Origin: Pseudomonas protegens CHA0 | Lineage (GTDB): Bacteria > Pseudomonadota > Gammaproteobacteria > Pseudomonadales > Pseudomonadaceae | Reading direction: 5' to 3' | Length of the DNA: 64,000 nucleotides | NCBI RefSeq assembly: GCF_000397205.1 | Contig: NC_021237.1 | Coordinates: 4,881,501 to 4,945,500, forward strand | Shown: piece after piece, positions 9,483 to 18,956 of the stretch | Position numbering within the stretch: the first letter of the stretch is position 1 | How the letters are laid out: every line of letters starts with the position of its first letter | Program-made: the position numbers and the translations under genes | Notes under the pieces: model-generated | The model's database searches: none | Told to the model about the DNA's origin: nothing | The model's input: the letters and a program-made list of their open reading frames with translations, nothing else

Positions 9483-9508
9483 AAAAGGGCGACGCAAGTC
9501 GCCCTTTT
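9483..9508. terminator. Bidirectional terminator between htpX and tpm
   Basis: AAAAGGGCGAC and GTCGCCCTTTT form a perfect 11-bp stem around the tetraloop GCAA, with T-runs on both strands; it sits between two convergent genes. Confidence 0.9.
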
Positions 9509-9525
9509 GCTTGGCCGCCAAAAAC

Positions 9526-10194
9526 CTATCTCGCGGCACCCTGCTTGCTCAGGCGATAGACCCTCTCCACCAGCCGGGTCACGCCACCCTGGAGAAACTT
9601 CCAGCTCTCGCCAAGAATGTCGCGCTCCGTTTCTACCTGCAGTTGCCAGACGCCCCCCAGACGTTGCCGGACCTCATCGTCGAGCACCGCAAATGGCGGG
9701 CCGTCCAACTGCTCCTGGGCGTAATCCATGGTGATCAGCAGCCCCTTGCTGCCATTCGGCAACAGGCCATTGAGGTGAGCGGCATAGCGCTGTCGCATGG
9801 GCGAGGGCAAGGCAATCATGGCTGCACGGTCATACAGGGCCGTGCAATCAGCGGTGTCCTCGGCGGTCAGGGCAAAGAAATCACCGCACCAGAGCTCAAT
9901 GGGCCCGTGGGCGTAGACCTTGAACACCCCGTGCTGGCTGATTTGCGGCTGCAACTGGTGCTCACGAAAGAAATCCTCCACCGCCTTTTCCGCCAGTTCG
10001 ATGCCCAGCACCTCGAACCCTTGGTCAGCAAGCCAGATCAGGTCCAGGCTCTTGCCGCACAAGGGCACCAGCACGCGGCTTTGCGCCGCCAGGCCCAAGG
10101 CCGGCCAGTACTGCTGCAGGTAAGGGTTGACCTCGGCCAGGTGAAAGCCGATCTGATCGCGCTCCCAGCGCTTTTGCCAAAAGTCCGCTTGCAT
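9526..10194 (-). CDS. tpm: Thiopurine S-methyltransferase
   Basis: A 222-residue SAM-dependent methyltransferase of the TPMT family; in Pseudomonas these enzymes also methylate tellurite and selenium compounds. Typical segments are the N-terminal [14 protein letters not shown], the SAM-site stretch [20 protein letters not shown], and DRAAMIALP. Length and start (MQADFWQ) match the family. Monocistronic; an AT-rich 102-bp region separates it from divergent ygiD. Confidence 0.95.
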   Translation of the reverse strand: MQADFWQKRWERDQIGFHLAEVNPYLQQYWPALGLAAQSRVLVPLCGKSLDLIWLADQGFEVLGIELAEKAVEDFFREHQLQPQISQHGVFKVYAHGPIELWCGDFFALTAEDTADCTALYDRAAMIALPSPMRQRYAAHLNGLLPNGSKGLLITMDYAQEQLDGPPFAVLDDEVRQRLGGVWQLQVETERDILGESWKFLQGGVTRLVERVYRLSKQGAAR

Positions 10195-10296
10195 GAGAAG
10201 TCCTTAAAATTCGATAAAAAAGCGCTAAAACTTATATTAGATTTAGATCATTGATCTGATTGAAGATGGCGCATCTTAACCTTCAGGAGCCTCTTC

Positions 10297-11064
10297 ATGC
10301 TTCCCAGCCTGTTCATCTCCCACGGCTCTCCCATGCTGGCGCTGGAACCCGGCGCCAGCGGCCCGGCCCTGGCTCGCCTGGCAGCCGAGCTGCCACGGCC
10401 CAGGGCGATCCTGGTGGTCTCGGCCCACTGGGAAAGCTCCGATCTGCGGGTCAGTTGCAACCCGCACCCGGAAACCTGGCACGACTTTGGCGGCTTCCCC
10501 GCCGCGCTGTTTGCCGTGCAATACCCGGCCCCGGGCGATCCGGAACTGGCAGCCCAGGTAGTGGAGCTGCTCCAGGCCGAAGGCCTGCCCGCCCAACTGG
10601 ACAGCCAGCGCCCCTTCGACCACGGCACCTGGGTACCGCTGTCGCTGATGTACCCGCAGGCGGACATCCCGGTGGTCCAGCTGTCGCTGCCCAGCCGCCT
10701 GGGCCCGGCCCTGCAGACCCGTATCGGCCATGCCCTCGCGGGCCTGCGGGAACAGGGCGTGCTGCTGATCGGCTCCGGCAGCATCACCCACAACCTGCGG
10801 GACCTGGACTGGCACGTTGGCCCGGAAAGCGTCGAACCCTGGGCCAAGGCCTTTCGCGACTGGATGATCGACAAGCTGGCGGCCGATGACCAGGCGGCCC
10901 TGCATGACTACCGCCAGCAGGCACCGAATGCCGTGCGCAGCCACCCCAGTGATGAACACCTGCTGCCGCTGTATTTCGCCCGGGGCGCCGGTGGCGAATT
11001 CAGCGTGGCCCACCAGGGCTTCACCCTGGGCGCCCTGGGCATGGACATCTACCGATTTGGCTGA
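10297..11064 (+). CDS. ygiD: YgiD-type extradiol ring-cleavage dioxygenase
   Basis: A 255-residue class III extradiol dioxygenase of the LigB-like 4,5-DOPA dioxygenase (YgiD) family. Metal-ligand histidines are visible in FISHGSPM (His9) and VVSAHWES (His44), with further family histidines in FDHGTW and SHPSDEHLLPL. It is expected to open catechol rings such as L-DOPA; the true substrate in Pseudomonas is unknown. The start at 10297 has AGGAG ten bases upstream. It converges with deaD over a shared terminator. Confidence 0.9.
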   Translation: MLPSLFISHGSPMLALEPGASGPALARLAAELPRPRAILVVSAHWESSDLRVSCNPHPETWHDFGGFPAALFAVQYPAPGDPELAAQVVELLQAEGLPAQLDSQRPFDHGTWVPLSLMYPQADIPVVQLSLPSRLGPALQTRIGHALAGLREQGVLLIGSGSITHNLRDLDWHVGPESVEPWAKAFRDWMIDKLAADDQAALHDYRQQAPNAVRSHPSDEHLLPLYFARGAGGEFSVAHQGFTLGALGMDIYRFG

Positions 11065-11096
11065 TGGCCACCAGCTCCAAGGCAAATGACAGGCAA

Positions 11097-11127
11097 AAAA
11101 AATCCCCGAACCAGTCGGGGATTTTTT
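11097..11127. terminator. Bidirectional terminator, ygiD/deaD
   Basis: AAAAAATCCCCGA and TCGGGGATTTTTT pair perfectly (13 bp) around a five-base loop, with T-runs on either strand. Confidence 0.92.
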
Positions 11128-11155
11128 ATGCCTGATCAATCAGCTCAGGGGCCGA

Positions 11156-12829
11156 TCAATCTTCGCGATAGCGACGCAGCTTCAGCTGCTTGCCGGCAAC
11201 GCGAGTGTCCTTGAGCTTGGTCAGCAGACGGTCCAGACCATCCTCCGGCAGCTCGACCAGGCTGAAGCTGTCACGCACCTGGATGCGGCCGATAGCTTCA
11301 CGGGCCAGGCCGCCTTCATTGAGGATCGCGCCCAGAAGGTTCTTGGCAGCGATGCCGTCACGGGCACCCAGCGCGGTACGGCAGCGTGCACGACCTTCGC
11401 CCAGAGGCATTGGCGCGCGACGCTCACGGTCACCACGATCAGGACGGTCACCGGAACGCTCAGGACGATCGCCACGTGGAGCGCTGTTGGGCACCAGTGG
11501 ACGCTCTTTCTCGATCGCGGCCAGGTTCAGCGCTTGACCGTTGGTAGCCTTGCGCAGCAGGGCTGCGGCCAGGGCACGCGGGCTGCAACCGATGTCGGCG
11601 GTCAGGCGATCAAGCAGATCACCGTGGGTCGCTTCAGCATCAGCCACCAGCGGCGACAGGCTGTTGGTCAGCTTCTTGATGCGGGCATCGAGAACGGCTT
11701 GGGCGTCCGGCAGGCGAACTTCGGCAACCTTCTGACCGGTTACACGCTCGATCACTTGCAGCATGCGGCGCTCGCGCGGAGTCACCAGCAGCAGCGCGCG
11801 GCCTTCGCGACCGGCACGGCCGGTACGGCCGATACGGTGTACGTAGGACTCCGGATCGTACGGCATGTCCACGTTGAATACGTGGGTGATGCGCGGTACG
11901 TCCAGACCACGGGCGGCTACGTCGGTCGCCACAACGATGTCCAGGCGGCCATCCTTGAGGGAGTCGATCACGCGCTCACGCTGGTTCTGGGCGATGTCGC
12001 CGTTCAGCGCAGCGGCTTTGTAGCCTTTGGCTTCCAGGGCACTGGCCAGGTCCAGGGTCGCTTGCTTGGTGCGCACGAACATGATCAGGGCGTCGAAATC
12101 TTCAACTTCCAGCAGGCTCAGAACGGCAGAGGTCTTCTGGTCGGCGTGAACCAGCAGGTGAGCCTGCTCGATCGCGGTGACGGTCTGGGTCTTGCTCTGG
12201 ATCTTGACGTGTTTCGGGTCCTTCAGGTGACGCTCGGCGATGGCCCGGATCGACTGCGGCAGGGTGGCCGAGAACAGTACGGTCTGGCGGGTCTCCGGCA
12301 TGGCCTTGAAGATCACTTCCAGGTCATCCATGAAGCCCAGCTTGAGCATCTCGTCGGCTTCGTCGAGAACCAGGTGGTTCACGGTGGCCAGGACTTTTTC
12401 GTCGCGACGCAGGTGGTCGCACAGACGGCCCGGAGTGGCGACAACGATCTGTGCGCCATTACGGATTGCTTTCAGTTGTGGGCCCATCGGCGCACCGCCG
12501 TAGACGGCCACAACAGTCACGCCCGGCATTTGCTTGGCGTAGGTTTCGAAAGCGGTTGCTACTTGCAGCGCCAACTCACGGGTTGGGGCCAGGATCAGAG
12601 CTTGCGGCTCGCGCTTGGACGGATCAATGCGGTGCAGGATAGGCAGGGCAAAGGCAGCGGTCTTACCGGTACCGGTTTGCGCCTGACCAATCATATCGTG
12701 ACCGGCAAGGATGATCGGGATCGACTGCTGCTGAATAGCCGAAGGCTCTTCATAGCCGGTAGCGACTACTGCAGCGACAATATTGGGATGAAGTTCAAGA
12801 GCGGCGAAGCCGCCGATTTCCTGGGTCAT
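11156..12829 (-). CDS. deaD: DEAD-box RNA helicase DeaD/CsdA
   Basis: A 557-residue ATP-dependent RNA helicase acting in ribosome assembly and RNA decay at low temperature. Ordered motifs: AQTGTGKTAAF (Walker A), PTRELALQ, ATPGRLCDHL, VLDEADEML (DEAD box), FSATLP, VATDVAARGLDVPRI and HRIGRTGRAGREG. A basic, Arg/Asp-rich linker (GDRPERSGDRPDRGDRERR) leads into the C-terminal DbpA-like RNA-binding domain (GAILNEGGL, LVELPEDGLD). The start is MTQEIGG at 12829; a 17-residue extension is leader. A predicted -10 TATAGT at 13051-13046 implies a leader of about 210 nt, as is common for this cold-regulated gene. Confidence 0.96.
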   Translation of the reverse strand: MTQEIGGFAALELHPNIVAAVVATGYEEPSAIQQQSIPIILAGHDMIGQAQTGTGKTAAFALPILHRIDPSKREPQALILAPTRELALQVATAFETYAKQMPGVTVVAVYGGAPMGPQLKAIRNGAQIVVATPGRLCDHLRRDEKVLATVNHLVLDEADEMLKLGFMDDLEVIFKAMPETRQTVLFSATLPQSIRAIAERHLKDPKHVKIQSKTQTVTAIEQAHLLVHADQKTSAVLSLLEVEDFDALIMFVRTKQATLDLASALEAKGYKAAALNGDIAQNQRERVIDSLKDGRLDIVVATDVAARGLDVPRITHVFNVDMPYDPESYVHRIGRTGRAGREGRALLLVTPRERRMLQVIERVTGQKVAEVRLPDAQAVLDARIKKLTNSLSPLVADAEATHGDLLDRLTADIGCSPRALAAALLRKATNGQALNLAAIEKERPLVPNSAPRGDRPERSGDRPDRGDRERRAPMPLGEGRARCRTALGARDGIAAKNLLGAILNEGGLAREAIGRIQVRDSFSLVELPEDGLDRLLTKLKDTRVAGKQLKLRRYRED

Positions 12830-13051
12830 GGGTCTGCCTCTAAGTGCATCCGCAAAGACCCATGCTCCAAAGCTGCGCATGCCGTGTAAGACTCAAGAGT
12901 CACCCTGGCAGCTTTGTCGGCGGGGATTTGCGAAAACGATTGGATGAATGGATCGTCAAGGATAGTCCGCGCAGCGGACAAGCAGCCGAAGCTGACTTCG
13001 GGGAATTGCATTACCTAAACGTGGCCCGGCTAAAGGCCGGCGCGCACTATA
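12830..13051 (-). promoter_or_regulatory. deaD promoter and long untranslated leader
   Basis: The 420-bp gap between deaD and the crotonase gene holds, on the minus strand, a -10-like TATAGT at 13051-13046 preceded by AT-rich sequence, and a leader of about 210 nt containing a GGCCGG/CCGGCC hairpin. No ORF with coding character is seen. The crotonase promoter must lie between about 13080 and 13235. Confidence 0.5.
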
Positions 13052-13249
13052 CCGGAATTACTCAAAAAAGGGAGTTTTTTTTATCGGAAAAATCCGCTGA
13101 ACACCCGATTGTCATGGGCTTTGCGCAGACTTCGGCGGCGCGCTATTTTGCTCAGGCCCGGCGCTGTTGGTCATCGCGCTTAAACGGTTCACCTTTGTGC
13201 ACGAAACCGCCCGCGCCAACCTCCCCTCTTTCTTCCCAGGACAGCGCTC

Positions 13250-14041
13250 ATGAATCAGCCCAGTGCCAGCCGTGTCAGCCGTGAACTACGTGGTCACCTG
13301 TTCCTTATCGGCCTGGACCGGGTGGCCAAGCGCAATGCCTTCGACCTCGAGCTGCTCAACCAGTTGAGCCTGGCCTACGGCGAGTTCGAAGCCAGCAGCG
13401 AGGCGCGAGTGGCGGTGGTGTTCGGCCACGGCGAGCACTTCACCGCAGGCCTGGACCTGGCCAATGTCGGCGCCGCCCTGGCCCAGGGCTGGCAAGCACC
13501 AGCCGGTGGCTGCGACCCCTGGGGCGTGTTCAGCGGCCCACGGGTGAACAAGCCGGTGATCGTCGCCGTACAAGGCTACTGCCTGACCATCGGCATCGAG
13601 CTGATGCTGGCCTCCGACATCAATCTCTGCGCCAGCAATACCCGCTTCGCGCAAATGGAGGTGCAACGCGGAATCTTCCCTTTCGGCGGCGCGACCCTGC
13701 GCCTGCATCAACTGGCCGGCTGGGGCAATGCCATGCGCTGGTTGCTGACCGGGGACGAATTCGATGCCCATGAAGCCCTGCGCCTGGGCCTGGTGCAGGA
13801 GGTCATGGCCAGCGAAGACCTGCTGCCCCGGGCCATTGAACTGGCCGAACGGATTGCCCGCCAGGCACCGTTGGGGGTGCAGGCGACCCTGATGTCGGCA
13901 CGCCAGGCCAGGCTCGAAGGGGAAACGGTGGCCGCCCAGGGGCTGGCGCCGCTGGTGCACAAACTGATGAACAGTGAGGACGCCAAAGAGGGCGTGCGGG
14001 CGATGATCGAAAAACGGCCCGGGGTGTTCAAGGGCTGTTGA
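13250..14041 (+). CDS. Crotonase/enoyl-CoA hydratase family protein
   Basis: A 263-residue crotonase-fold protein. The oxyanion-hole segments are recognisable as GEHFTAGLDLANV and PVIVAVQGYCLTIGIELMLASDI, followed by FAQMEVQRGIFPFGGA. The usual catalytic Glu of hydratases at the second segment is not obvious (GYCLTIG), so it may be an isomerase or another acyl-CoA-acting member. The start has AGGACAG nine bases upstream. Divergent from deaD, no partner beta-oxidation genes nearby. Confidence 0.85.
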   Translation: MNQPSASRVSRELRGHLFLIGLDRVAKRNAFDLELLNQLSLAYGEFEASSEARVAVVFGHGEHFTAGLDLANVGAALAQGWQAPAGGCDPWGVFSGPRVNKPVIVAVQGYCLTIGIELMLASDINLCASNTRFAQMEVQRGIFPFGGATLRLHQLAGWGNAMRWLLTGDEFDAHEALRLGLVQEVMASEDLLPRAIELAERIARQAPLGVQATLMSARQARLEGETVAAQGLAPLVHKLMNSEDAKEGVRAMIEKRPGVFKGC

Positions 14042-14090
14042 ACAGGGGCCGGCAGATCGGCTTCGCCGGCCAGCCGGCGCCAGCAAGGGC

Positions 14091-14846
14091 TTATGTGGCC
14101 GGGCGGATCGCCTTGATCAAGGGTTGCAGGGAGTAGCCCAAGCGTGGGGCCAGGGCTTGGGCCCGGGCATTCAGGCCTGGCAGGTCCAGCTCCTGGTCGA
14201 GGTCGGACGGCACGATCAGAATCACGTTGCCCTCCTTCACCGGCAACTCCCAGTAATGGCGGTGATAGAGCCCGCGCAACAGGGCGGCGCCCAGGGGCTT
14301 GCCATCATCGGTGGCCCACTGGTTGATCACCAGCCAGCCGCCGGGGTTGAGGCGCTTCTGGCAGTTCTCCAGAAACCCCCAGGCCAGATGCCCGACGCCG
14401 GGGCCGACGTCGGTGTACAGGTCGACGAAGATCAGGTCGGCGGATTCAGCACTGTCCAGCAGCTCCAGGGCATCGCCGACTCTTATATATAGACGCGGAT
14501 CGTCGTCCAGCCCCAGGTACTCGATAGCCAGGCGCGGCACGTCCGGTCGCAGTTCGATGGCTTCCACATCTTCCAGGGGCAGGAACTTCAGGCAAGCCTG
14601 GGTCAGGGTGCCGGCGCCCAGCCCGAGAAACAACGCGCTCTCCGGCGCCTCATGGCACAGGGCACCGATCAGCATGGCCCGGGTGTAGTCGTACTCCAGC
14701 CAACTGGGGTCCGCCGTGAACACACAGCTTTGCTCGATGGCATCGCCAAATTCGAGAAAACGATAGTCCGCCACTTCCAGGACCCGGATCATGCCGAATT
14801 CGTCATGCACTTCGGCGAGCAGGCGCTCGACGCGCTCCTCAGTCAT
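14091..14846 (-). CDS. Spermidine synthase-like protein
   Basis: A 251-residue Rossmann-fold protein of the polyamine synthase-like family: ALFLGLGAGTLTQACLKFLP is the nucleotide-binding glycine loop, VEAIELRPDV the acidic end of the next strand, and DLIFVDLYTD the catalytic-region aspartates. It lacks the N-terminal domain of true SpeE, so polyamine synthesis is not assured. The start at 14846 is preceded by TAGGAGATGAA, which rules out a 36-residue extension. Transcribed away from the class II DAHP synthase gene. Confidence 0.8.
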   Translation of the reverse strand: MTEERVERLLAEVHDEFGMIRVLEVADYRFLEFGDAIEQSCVFTADPSWLEYDYTRAMLIGALCHEAPESALFLGLGAGTLTQACLKFLPLEDVEAIELRPDVPRLAIEYLGLDDDPRLYIRVGDALELLDSAESADLIFVDLYTDVGPGVGHLAWGFLENCQKRLNPGGWLVINQWATDDGKPLGAALLRGLYHRHYWELPVKEGNVILIVPSDLDQELDLPGLNARAQALAPRLGYSLQPLIKAIRPAT

Positions 14847-15008
14847 TTCATCTCCTAGCCGCGCGGGCACAGAACCTTGCCGGCGCGATAAACCAACCGC
14901 TCGGCAGCGAGCGGGAAAGGCGCGATTGTCGGCCAAGCGAGAGGAGCAGGTCACGCACTAATTTGCTGCTAACATGCCCCTCCCACCGTTAAAGCACTCG
15001 AGTCCGCG

Positions 15009-16355
15009 ATGAGCCAACCCTGGAGCCCCGACAGCTGGCGCGCCCTGCCGATCCAGCAACAACCCCACTACCCCGATGCCGCGCACCTGCTGCAGGTCGA
15101 GCAAAGCCTGGCCAGTTATCCACCGCTGGTGTTTGCCGGTGAAGCCCGGGAGTTGCGTCGCCAGTTTGCCGAAGTCACCCAGGGCCGGGCATTCCTGTTG
15201 CAGGGTGGCGATTGTGCCGAGAGCTTCGCCGAATTCTCCGCGGCGAAGATTCGCGACACCTTCAAGGTGCTGCTGCAGATGGCCATCGTCATGACCTTTG
15301 CCGCCGGCTGCCCGGTGGTCAAGGTCGGGCGCATGGCCGGCCAGTTCGCCAAGCCGCGCTCGGCCAACGACGAAACCATCAATGGCGTGACCTTGCCGGC
15401 CTATCGCGGCGACATCGTCAACGGCATCGGTTTCGATGAAAAAAGCCGGGTGCCGGACCCCGACCGCCTGCTGCAGTCCTACCACCAGGCCACCGCCACC
15501 CTCAACCTGCTGCGAGCCTTCGCCCAGGGCGGTTTCGCCGACCTGCACCAGGTGCACAAGTGGAACCTGGACTTCATCGCCAACTCGGCCCTGGCCGAGA
15601 AGTACAGCCAACTGGCAGACCGCATCGACGAAACCCTGGCCTTCATGCGTGCCTGCGGCCTGGACAGCGCGCCGCAACTGCGCGAAACCAGCTTCTTCAC
15701 CGCCCACGAAGCGTTGCTGCTCAACTATGAAGAAGCCTTCGTGCGCCGCGACAGCCTGACCAACGACTACTACGACTGCTCGGCGCACATGCTGTGGATC
15801 GGCGATCGCACCCGGCAACTGGACGGCGCCCACGTGGAGTTCCTGCGCGGGGTGAACAACCCGATCGGGGTCAAGGTCGGCCCGAGCATGAACACCGACG
15901 AACTGATCCGCCTGATCGATATCCTCAACCCGGAAAACGATCCCGGCCGCCTCAACCTGATCGTGCGCATGGGCGCCAACAAGGTCGGCGATCACCTGCC
16001 ACAGCTGATTCGCGCGGTGGAAAGCGAAGGCAAGCAGGTGCTGTGGAGCTCGGACCCGATGCACGGCAACACCATCAAGGCCAGCAGCGGCTACAAGACC
16101 CGGGATTTCGCGCAGATCCTCACCGAGGTCAAGCAGTTCTTCCAGGTCCACCAGGCCGAAGGCAGCTATGCCGGTGGCATCCATATCGAGATGACCGGGC
16201 AGAACGTCACCGAATGCATCGGCGGTGCCCGGCCGATTACCGAGGATGGTTTGTCGGACCGTTACCACACCCATTGCGACCCGCGGATGAATGCCGACCA
16301 GTCTCTGGAACTGGCCTTCCTGATTGCCGAGACCTTGAAGCAGGTCAAGCGCTAA
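15009..16355 (+). CDS. Class II DAHP synthase (3-deoxy-D-arabino-heptulosonate 7-phosphate synthase)
   Basis: A 448-residue plant-type (class II) DAHP synthase that condenses phosphoenolpyruvate and erythrose-4-phosphate in the first step of the shikimate pathway. Hallmarks: PWSPDSWR at the N-terminus, [55 protein letters not shown] and [18 protein letters not shown]. Full length. The short leader (CTCGAGTCCGCG) has no strong ribosome site. A REP inverted pair follows directly. A class I isozyme lies at 33.3 kb. Confidence 0.95.
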   Translation: MSQPWSPDSWRALPIQQQPHYPDAAHLLQVEQSLASYPPLVFAGEARELRRQFAEVTQGRAFLLQGGDCAESFAEFSAAKIRDTFKVLLQMAIVMTFAAGCPVVKVGRMAGQFAKPRSANDETINGVTLPAYRGDIVNGIGFDEKSRVPDPDRLLQSYHQATATLNLLRAFAQGGFADLHQVHKWNLDFIANSALAEKYSQLADRIDETLAFMRACGLDSAPQLRETSFFTAHEALLLNYEEAFVRRDSLTNDYYDCSAHMLWIGDRTRQLDGAHVEFLRGVNNPIGVKVGPSMNTDELIRLIDILNPENDPGRLNLIVRMGANKVGDHLPQLIRAVESEGKQVLWSSDPMHGNTIKASSGYKTRDFAQILTEVKQFFQVHQAEGSYAGGIHIEMTGQNVTECIGGARPITEDGLSDRYHTHCDPRMNADQSLELAFLIAETLKQVKR

Positions 16356-16422
16356 GAGCGCTTTCGCCGGCTAGCCCGCTCCTGCAAGGGCTGTGTAGGA
16401 GCGGGCTGGCCCGCGAAGCTCT
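16355..16422. repeat. Pseudomonas REP inverted pair (REPIN)
   Basis: Two oppositely oriented copies of the Pseudomonas repetitive extragenic palindrome, recognisable from GTAGGAGCGGGCTGGCCCGC in the right copy and its near complement GGCTAGCCCGCTCCTGCA in the left copy, fill the gap between the stops of two convergent genes. The hairpin can also act as a terminator. Confidence 0.85.
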
Positions 16423-17637
16423 TCACCCCAGCACCTCACGCAGGCGTCGCGCGCCATCACGCTGGCAATTGAGCTGAATCTGTTCCAACCCCAGCCAGTC
16501 GGCCATCTTTCGCAATTGCAGGGCCAATGCCCGGACACCCTCGTCGTCCAGACCGAATGGCTCCTCATGCACCGCGTGCACCGCCAGACGCCCCTGGGCC
16601 CGCTCCGCCCGCAGGTCGACCCGGGCGGCAATCCGCTCGTTGTGCAGGAACGGCAGCACGTAATAGCCATAGACCCGCTTGTGCTCAGGCGTGTAGATCT
16701 CCAGGCGGTAGCGGAAATCGAACAGCCGCTCGGTACGGCTACGCTCCCAGATCAGGGAATCGAAAGGTGACAACAGCGCGCTGGCTTCGACCTTGCGCGG
16801 CACCCGCGCCTCGGGCAGGCAATAGGCACTTTGCTTCCAGCCCTGGACCTCACAGCCCAGCAGTTCGCCGGACTCGCACAACTCGGCAAGCCGCGCGCGA
16901 CTATCGCCGGGATCGAGGCGAAAGTAGTCCCGCAGGTCCTTTTCCGTGGCTACCCCCAGTGCCCCGGCCGCCTGCAGCAGCAACCGGCGCTGGGCCTGGG
17001 CTTCCTCCAACGGCATCTGCTGGAGGATCGCCGCCGGGATCACTCGTTCCGGCAAGTCATACAGACGCTCGAAACCGCGGCGGCCGGACACTGTCACCTC
17101 ACCGGCAGCGAACAGCCATTCCAGGGCATGCTTTTCTTCGCTCCAGTCCCACCAGGGGCCGGCCCGCTCTTCGCGGGTGGAGAGGCTGCCGGCCCCCAGC
17201 GCGCCCTGCTGCTCCACGGCCGCCAGCACCCGGCGCAGAGTGGCCTGGCGTTCCTGGCCGAAACGCGCCAGTTGCGAGTAGATACCCTGCCCCTGGCGTG
17301 CGCGCTGCATGCGCCAGCGCATCAAGGGGTACATGGACATCGGCAGCAGCGAGGCCTCATGCCCCCAGTACTCGAACAAGGTGCGCTGGCGCCCCTGGCT
17401 CCAGGCGGCCTGATCGAGCAGCTGCTGTGGATAACTGCCAAGACGGGAAAACAGCGGCAAGTAATGGGCGCGCACCAGGGCGTTGACCGAATCGATCTGC
17501 AACAGGCCCAGGCGCTCGATCTGCTGATTGAGTCGGGAGGCCTTGATCGATGCCGGCGGCTGGCGCCCGCCGAAGCCTTGGGCAGCCAGCGCCAGCCGGC
17601 GGGCCTGCTTGAGCGAGAAAGAAGGTAGTGCGGGCAT
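16423..17637 (-). CDS. YcaQ-like winged-helix DNA glycosylase
   Basis: A 404-residue protein of the HTH_42/YcaQ family, whose E. coli member unhooks interstrand DNA crosslinks. The N-terminus carries the family signature RLGLLQIDSVN, containing the catalytic QxD (Q-I-D), then HYLPLFSRLG; later WGHEASLLPM and SPFDSLIWERSRTERLFDF are conserved. The start MPALPSFSLKQARRLAL at 17637 is preceded by AGGAGACGCTC. A 39-residue upstream extension overlaps the DUF1127 region and is not supported. Confidence 0.85.
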   Translation of the reverse strand: MPALPSFSLKQARRLALAAQGFGGRQPPASIKASRLNQQIERLGLLQIDSVNALVRAHYLPLFSRLGSYPQQLLDQAAWSQGRQRTLFEYWGHEASLLPMSMYPLMRWRMQRARQGQGIYSQLARFGQERQATLRRVLAAVEQQGALGAGSLSTREERAGPWWDWSEEKHALEWLFAAGEVTVSGRRGFERLYDLPERVIPAAILQQMPLEEAQAQRRLLLQAAGALGVATEKDLRDYFRLDPGDSRARLAELCESGELLGCEVQGWKQSAYCLPEARVPRKVEASALLSPFDSLIWERSRTERLFDFRYRLEIYTPEHKRVYGYYVLPFLHNERIAARVDLRAERAQGRLAVHAVHEEPFGLDDEGVRALALQLRKMADWLGLEQIQLNCQRDGARRLREVLG

Positions 17638-17701
17638 GAGCGTCTCCTGGTCTGCCCGCACGCTAGCGCACCCTGGACCGGCTTGTGTAGTGGCCACCGG
17701 G

Positions 17702-17923
17702 TTATTTGTGCATCGGGTCGTCCCAGAACGGGCGGACCGCTTCATGCTCCACATCCGCCCGGCTCAACCCCAGGTCATGCAGGGCCGAATCGCTCAGGCC
17801 GGCAAGCATCCGGCGCTCCTGCGCCAACTCGTGCCAGCGGACCACCTGGTGCCATAGTGCACGTAACGACAACGCCTGAATTGGCAGTTTGTGAACCAGC
17901 AGATAACCCTTTTGCGCTTTCAT
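17702..17923 (-). CDS. DUF1127 small protein
   Basis: A 73-residue basic protein with the DUF1127 signature near its C-terminal half, WHELAQERRMLAGLSDSALHDLGLSRADV. Members of this family in other proteobacteria are implicated in RNA binding and in phosphate and carbon metabolism; here the role is unknown. The ribosome site GGAGGACAG sets the start at 17923. It lies alone between YcaQ and the diiron operon, same strand. Confidence 0.85.
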   Translation of the reverse strand: MKAQKGYLLVHKLPIQALSLRALWHQVVRWHELAQERRMLAGLSDSALHDLGLSRADVEHEAVRPFWDDPMHK

Positions 17924-18053
17924 GATCCTGTCCTCCAGTGGGGATGAGCACAGTCTCTTCCCCGAACAAGGATCAATCCAACGAATGTTTCTTATGCAAT
18001 ACATCTCAGGGTTTGATGCTTTGGTTCCCCGCCGGTGTTTCCAGGGACCGCTT

Positions 18054-18956
18054 TCAGATCCGGTAATCCCCCGGCCAGCCGCCCAGTGGGTCGCGACCGA
18101 AACCATCGAGGCTGGCCGCCGCCGACTCTTCACAGGCCAGCAGGCTGTAGCCGCCAAGATCATCGGGCAACGGCAGAGCCGAAGGGGGAGTCAGGACAAT
18201 GGACGGGTGCAGTTGCCCGAGCAACTCTTGCACCGTGCTGCTGACCGCGGGCCGGGCGCCGTTGATGGCCAGCACCGCCGCCTGCGGGGTCAGGGCTTCG
18301 GCAAGGACGGTGTAGCCATGGTTGCTGCAACTGACCGGCAACCGGTGTTCCTGGCGCTGTTCCTCGATGACGCGGGCCGGCTGCTCCTCCACCGACAGGA
18401 CCACCCCGCAACAGCCGGTTGCAGCAATGATCCGCGCGTCCGGGTAACGGTTTCGCAGGCTGGTGTAGGTGGACTGCTTGCCGGTGAGCACGATCAGGCC
18501 ATCGCGCCCATGAAACTGCCGCACCAGCTCTGCCGAGGATTCCTCACTGACCCGCAGCCAATCCTTTACGCCAAGCACGGCCGCCAACTCGCCAATCACT
18601 GCACTGGCCTCCTGATAACGGTCGTGACGCACCGACACCGTGGTGGGTATGCCCATCAAGGCAAAGGGCGCGGCGCGGCGGATTGCGTGCAGACAAAAGC
18701 CGTAATAGGGCAGCAGGCACAGGACTTCCTGGCCATAGCCCTGGCCCGCCCCCTGGTCATCCAGGCTCTCCCTGGCGCGAATCAGCCCCCAGCGAAACAG
18801 CGACAGGAGCTCGCCATGCAACACATCGCGCCACTTTTCCAGAGCCATCCTGGGTTCCGGCAAGCGCCTGGCCAGGGCCTCGAAGTCATCACGCTCGAAT
18901 AACAATTCCTGCAACTGCGCCAGGGGCTCCAGGTTCTGGAAATAGGGCTGGTTCAT
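18054..18956 (-). CDS. Aldehyde-dehydrogenase-fold protein, third gene of the diiron operon
   Basis: A 300-residue protein with faint but ordered resemblance to the aldehyde dehydrogenase/acyl-CoA reductase superfamily: GIPTTVSVR where the family binds the cofactor phosphate, LIVLTGKQSTYTSL in place of FTGS, then AATGCCGVVL in place of ELGG, and LPVSCSNHGYTVLAEA in place of the GQxCT segment, making Cys210 the candidate nucleophile. It is about 150-200 residues shorter than ordinary members. The start overlaps the stop of the diiron gene by four bases (ATGA), so it is translationally coupled. Likely reduces or oxidises the product of the diiron protein; this is inference. Confidence 0.65.
   Translation of the reverse strand: MNQPYFQNLEPLAQLQELLFERDDFEALARRLPEPRMALEKWRDVLHGELLSLFRWGLIRARESLDDQGAGQGYGQEVLCLLPYYGFCLHAIRRAAPFALMGIPTTVSVRHDRYQEASAVIGELAAVLGVKDWLRVSEESSAELVRQFHGRDGLIVLTGKQSTYTSLRNRYPDARIIAATGCCGVVLSVEEQPARVIEEQRQEHRLPVSCSNHGYTVLAEALTPQAAVLAINGARPAVSSTVQELLGQLHPSIVLTPPSALPLPDDLGGYSLLACEESAAASLDGFGRDPLGGWPGDYRI

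Noticed and set aside
12830..13051. Riboswitch or thermosensor in the deaD leader
   Set aside because: The leader is long but I recognise no known riboswitch fold; only a leader call is supported.
14046..14086. REP-like stretch after the crotonase gene
   Set aside because: Only a degenerate match to the Pseudomonas REP core; not enough for a repeat call.
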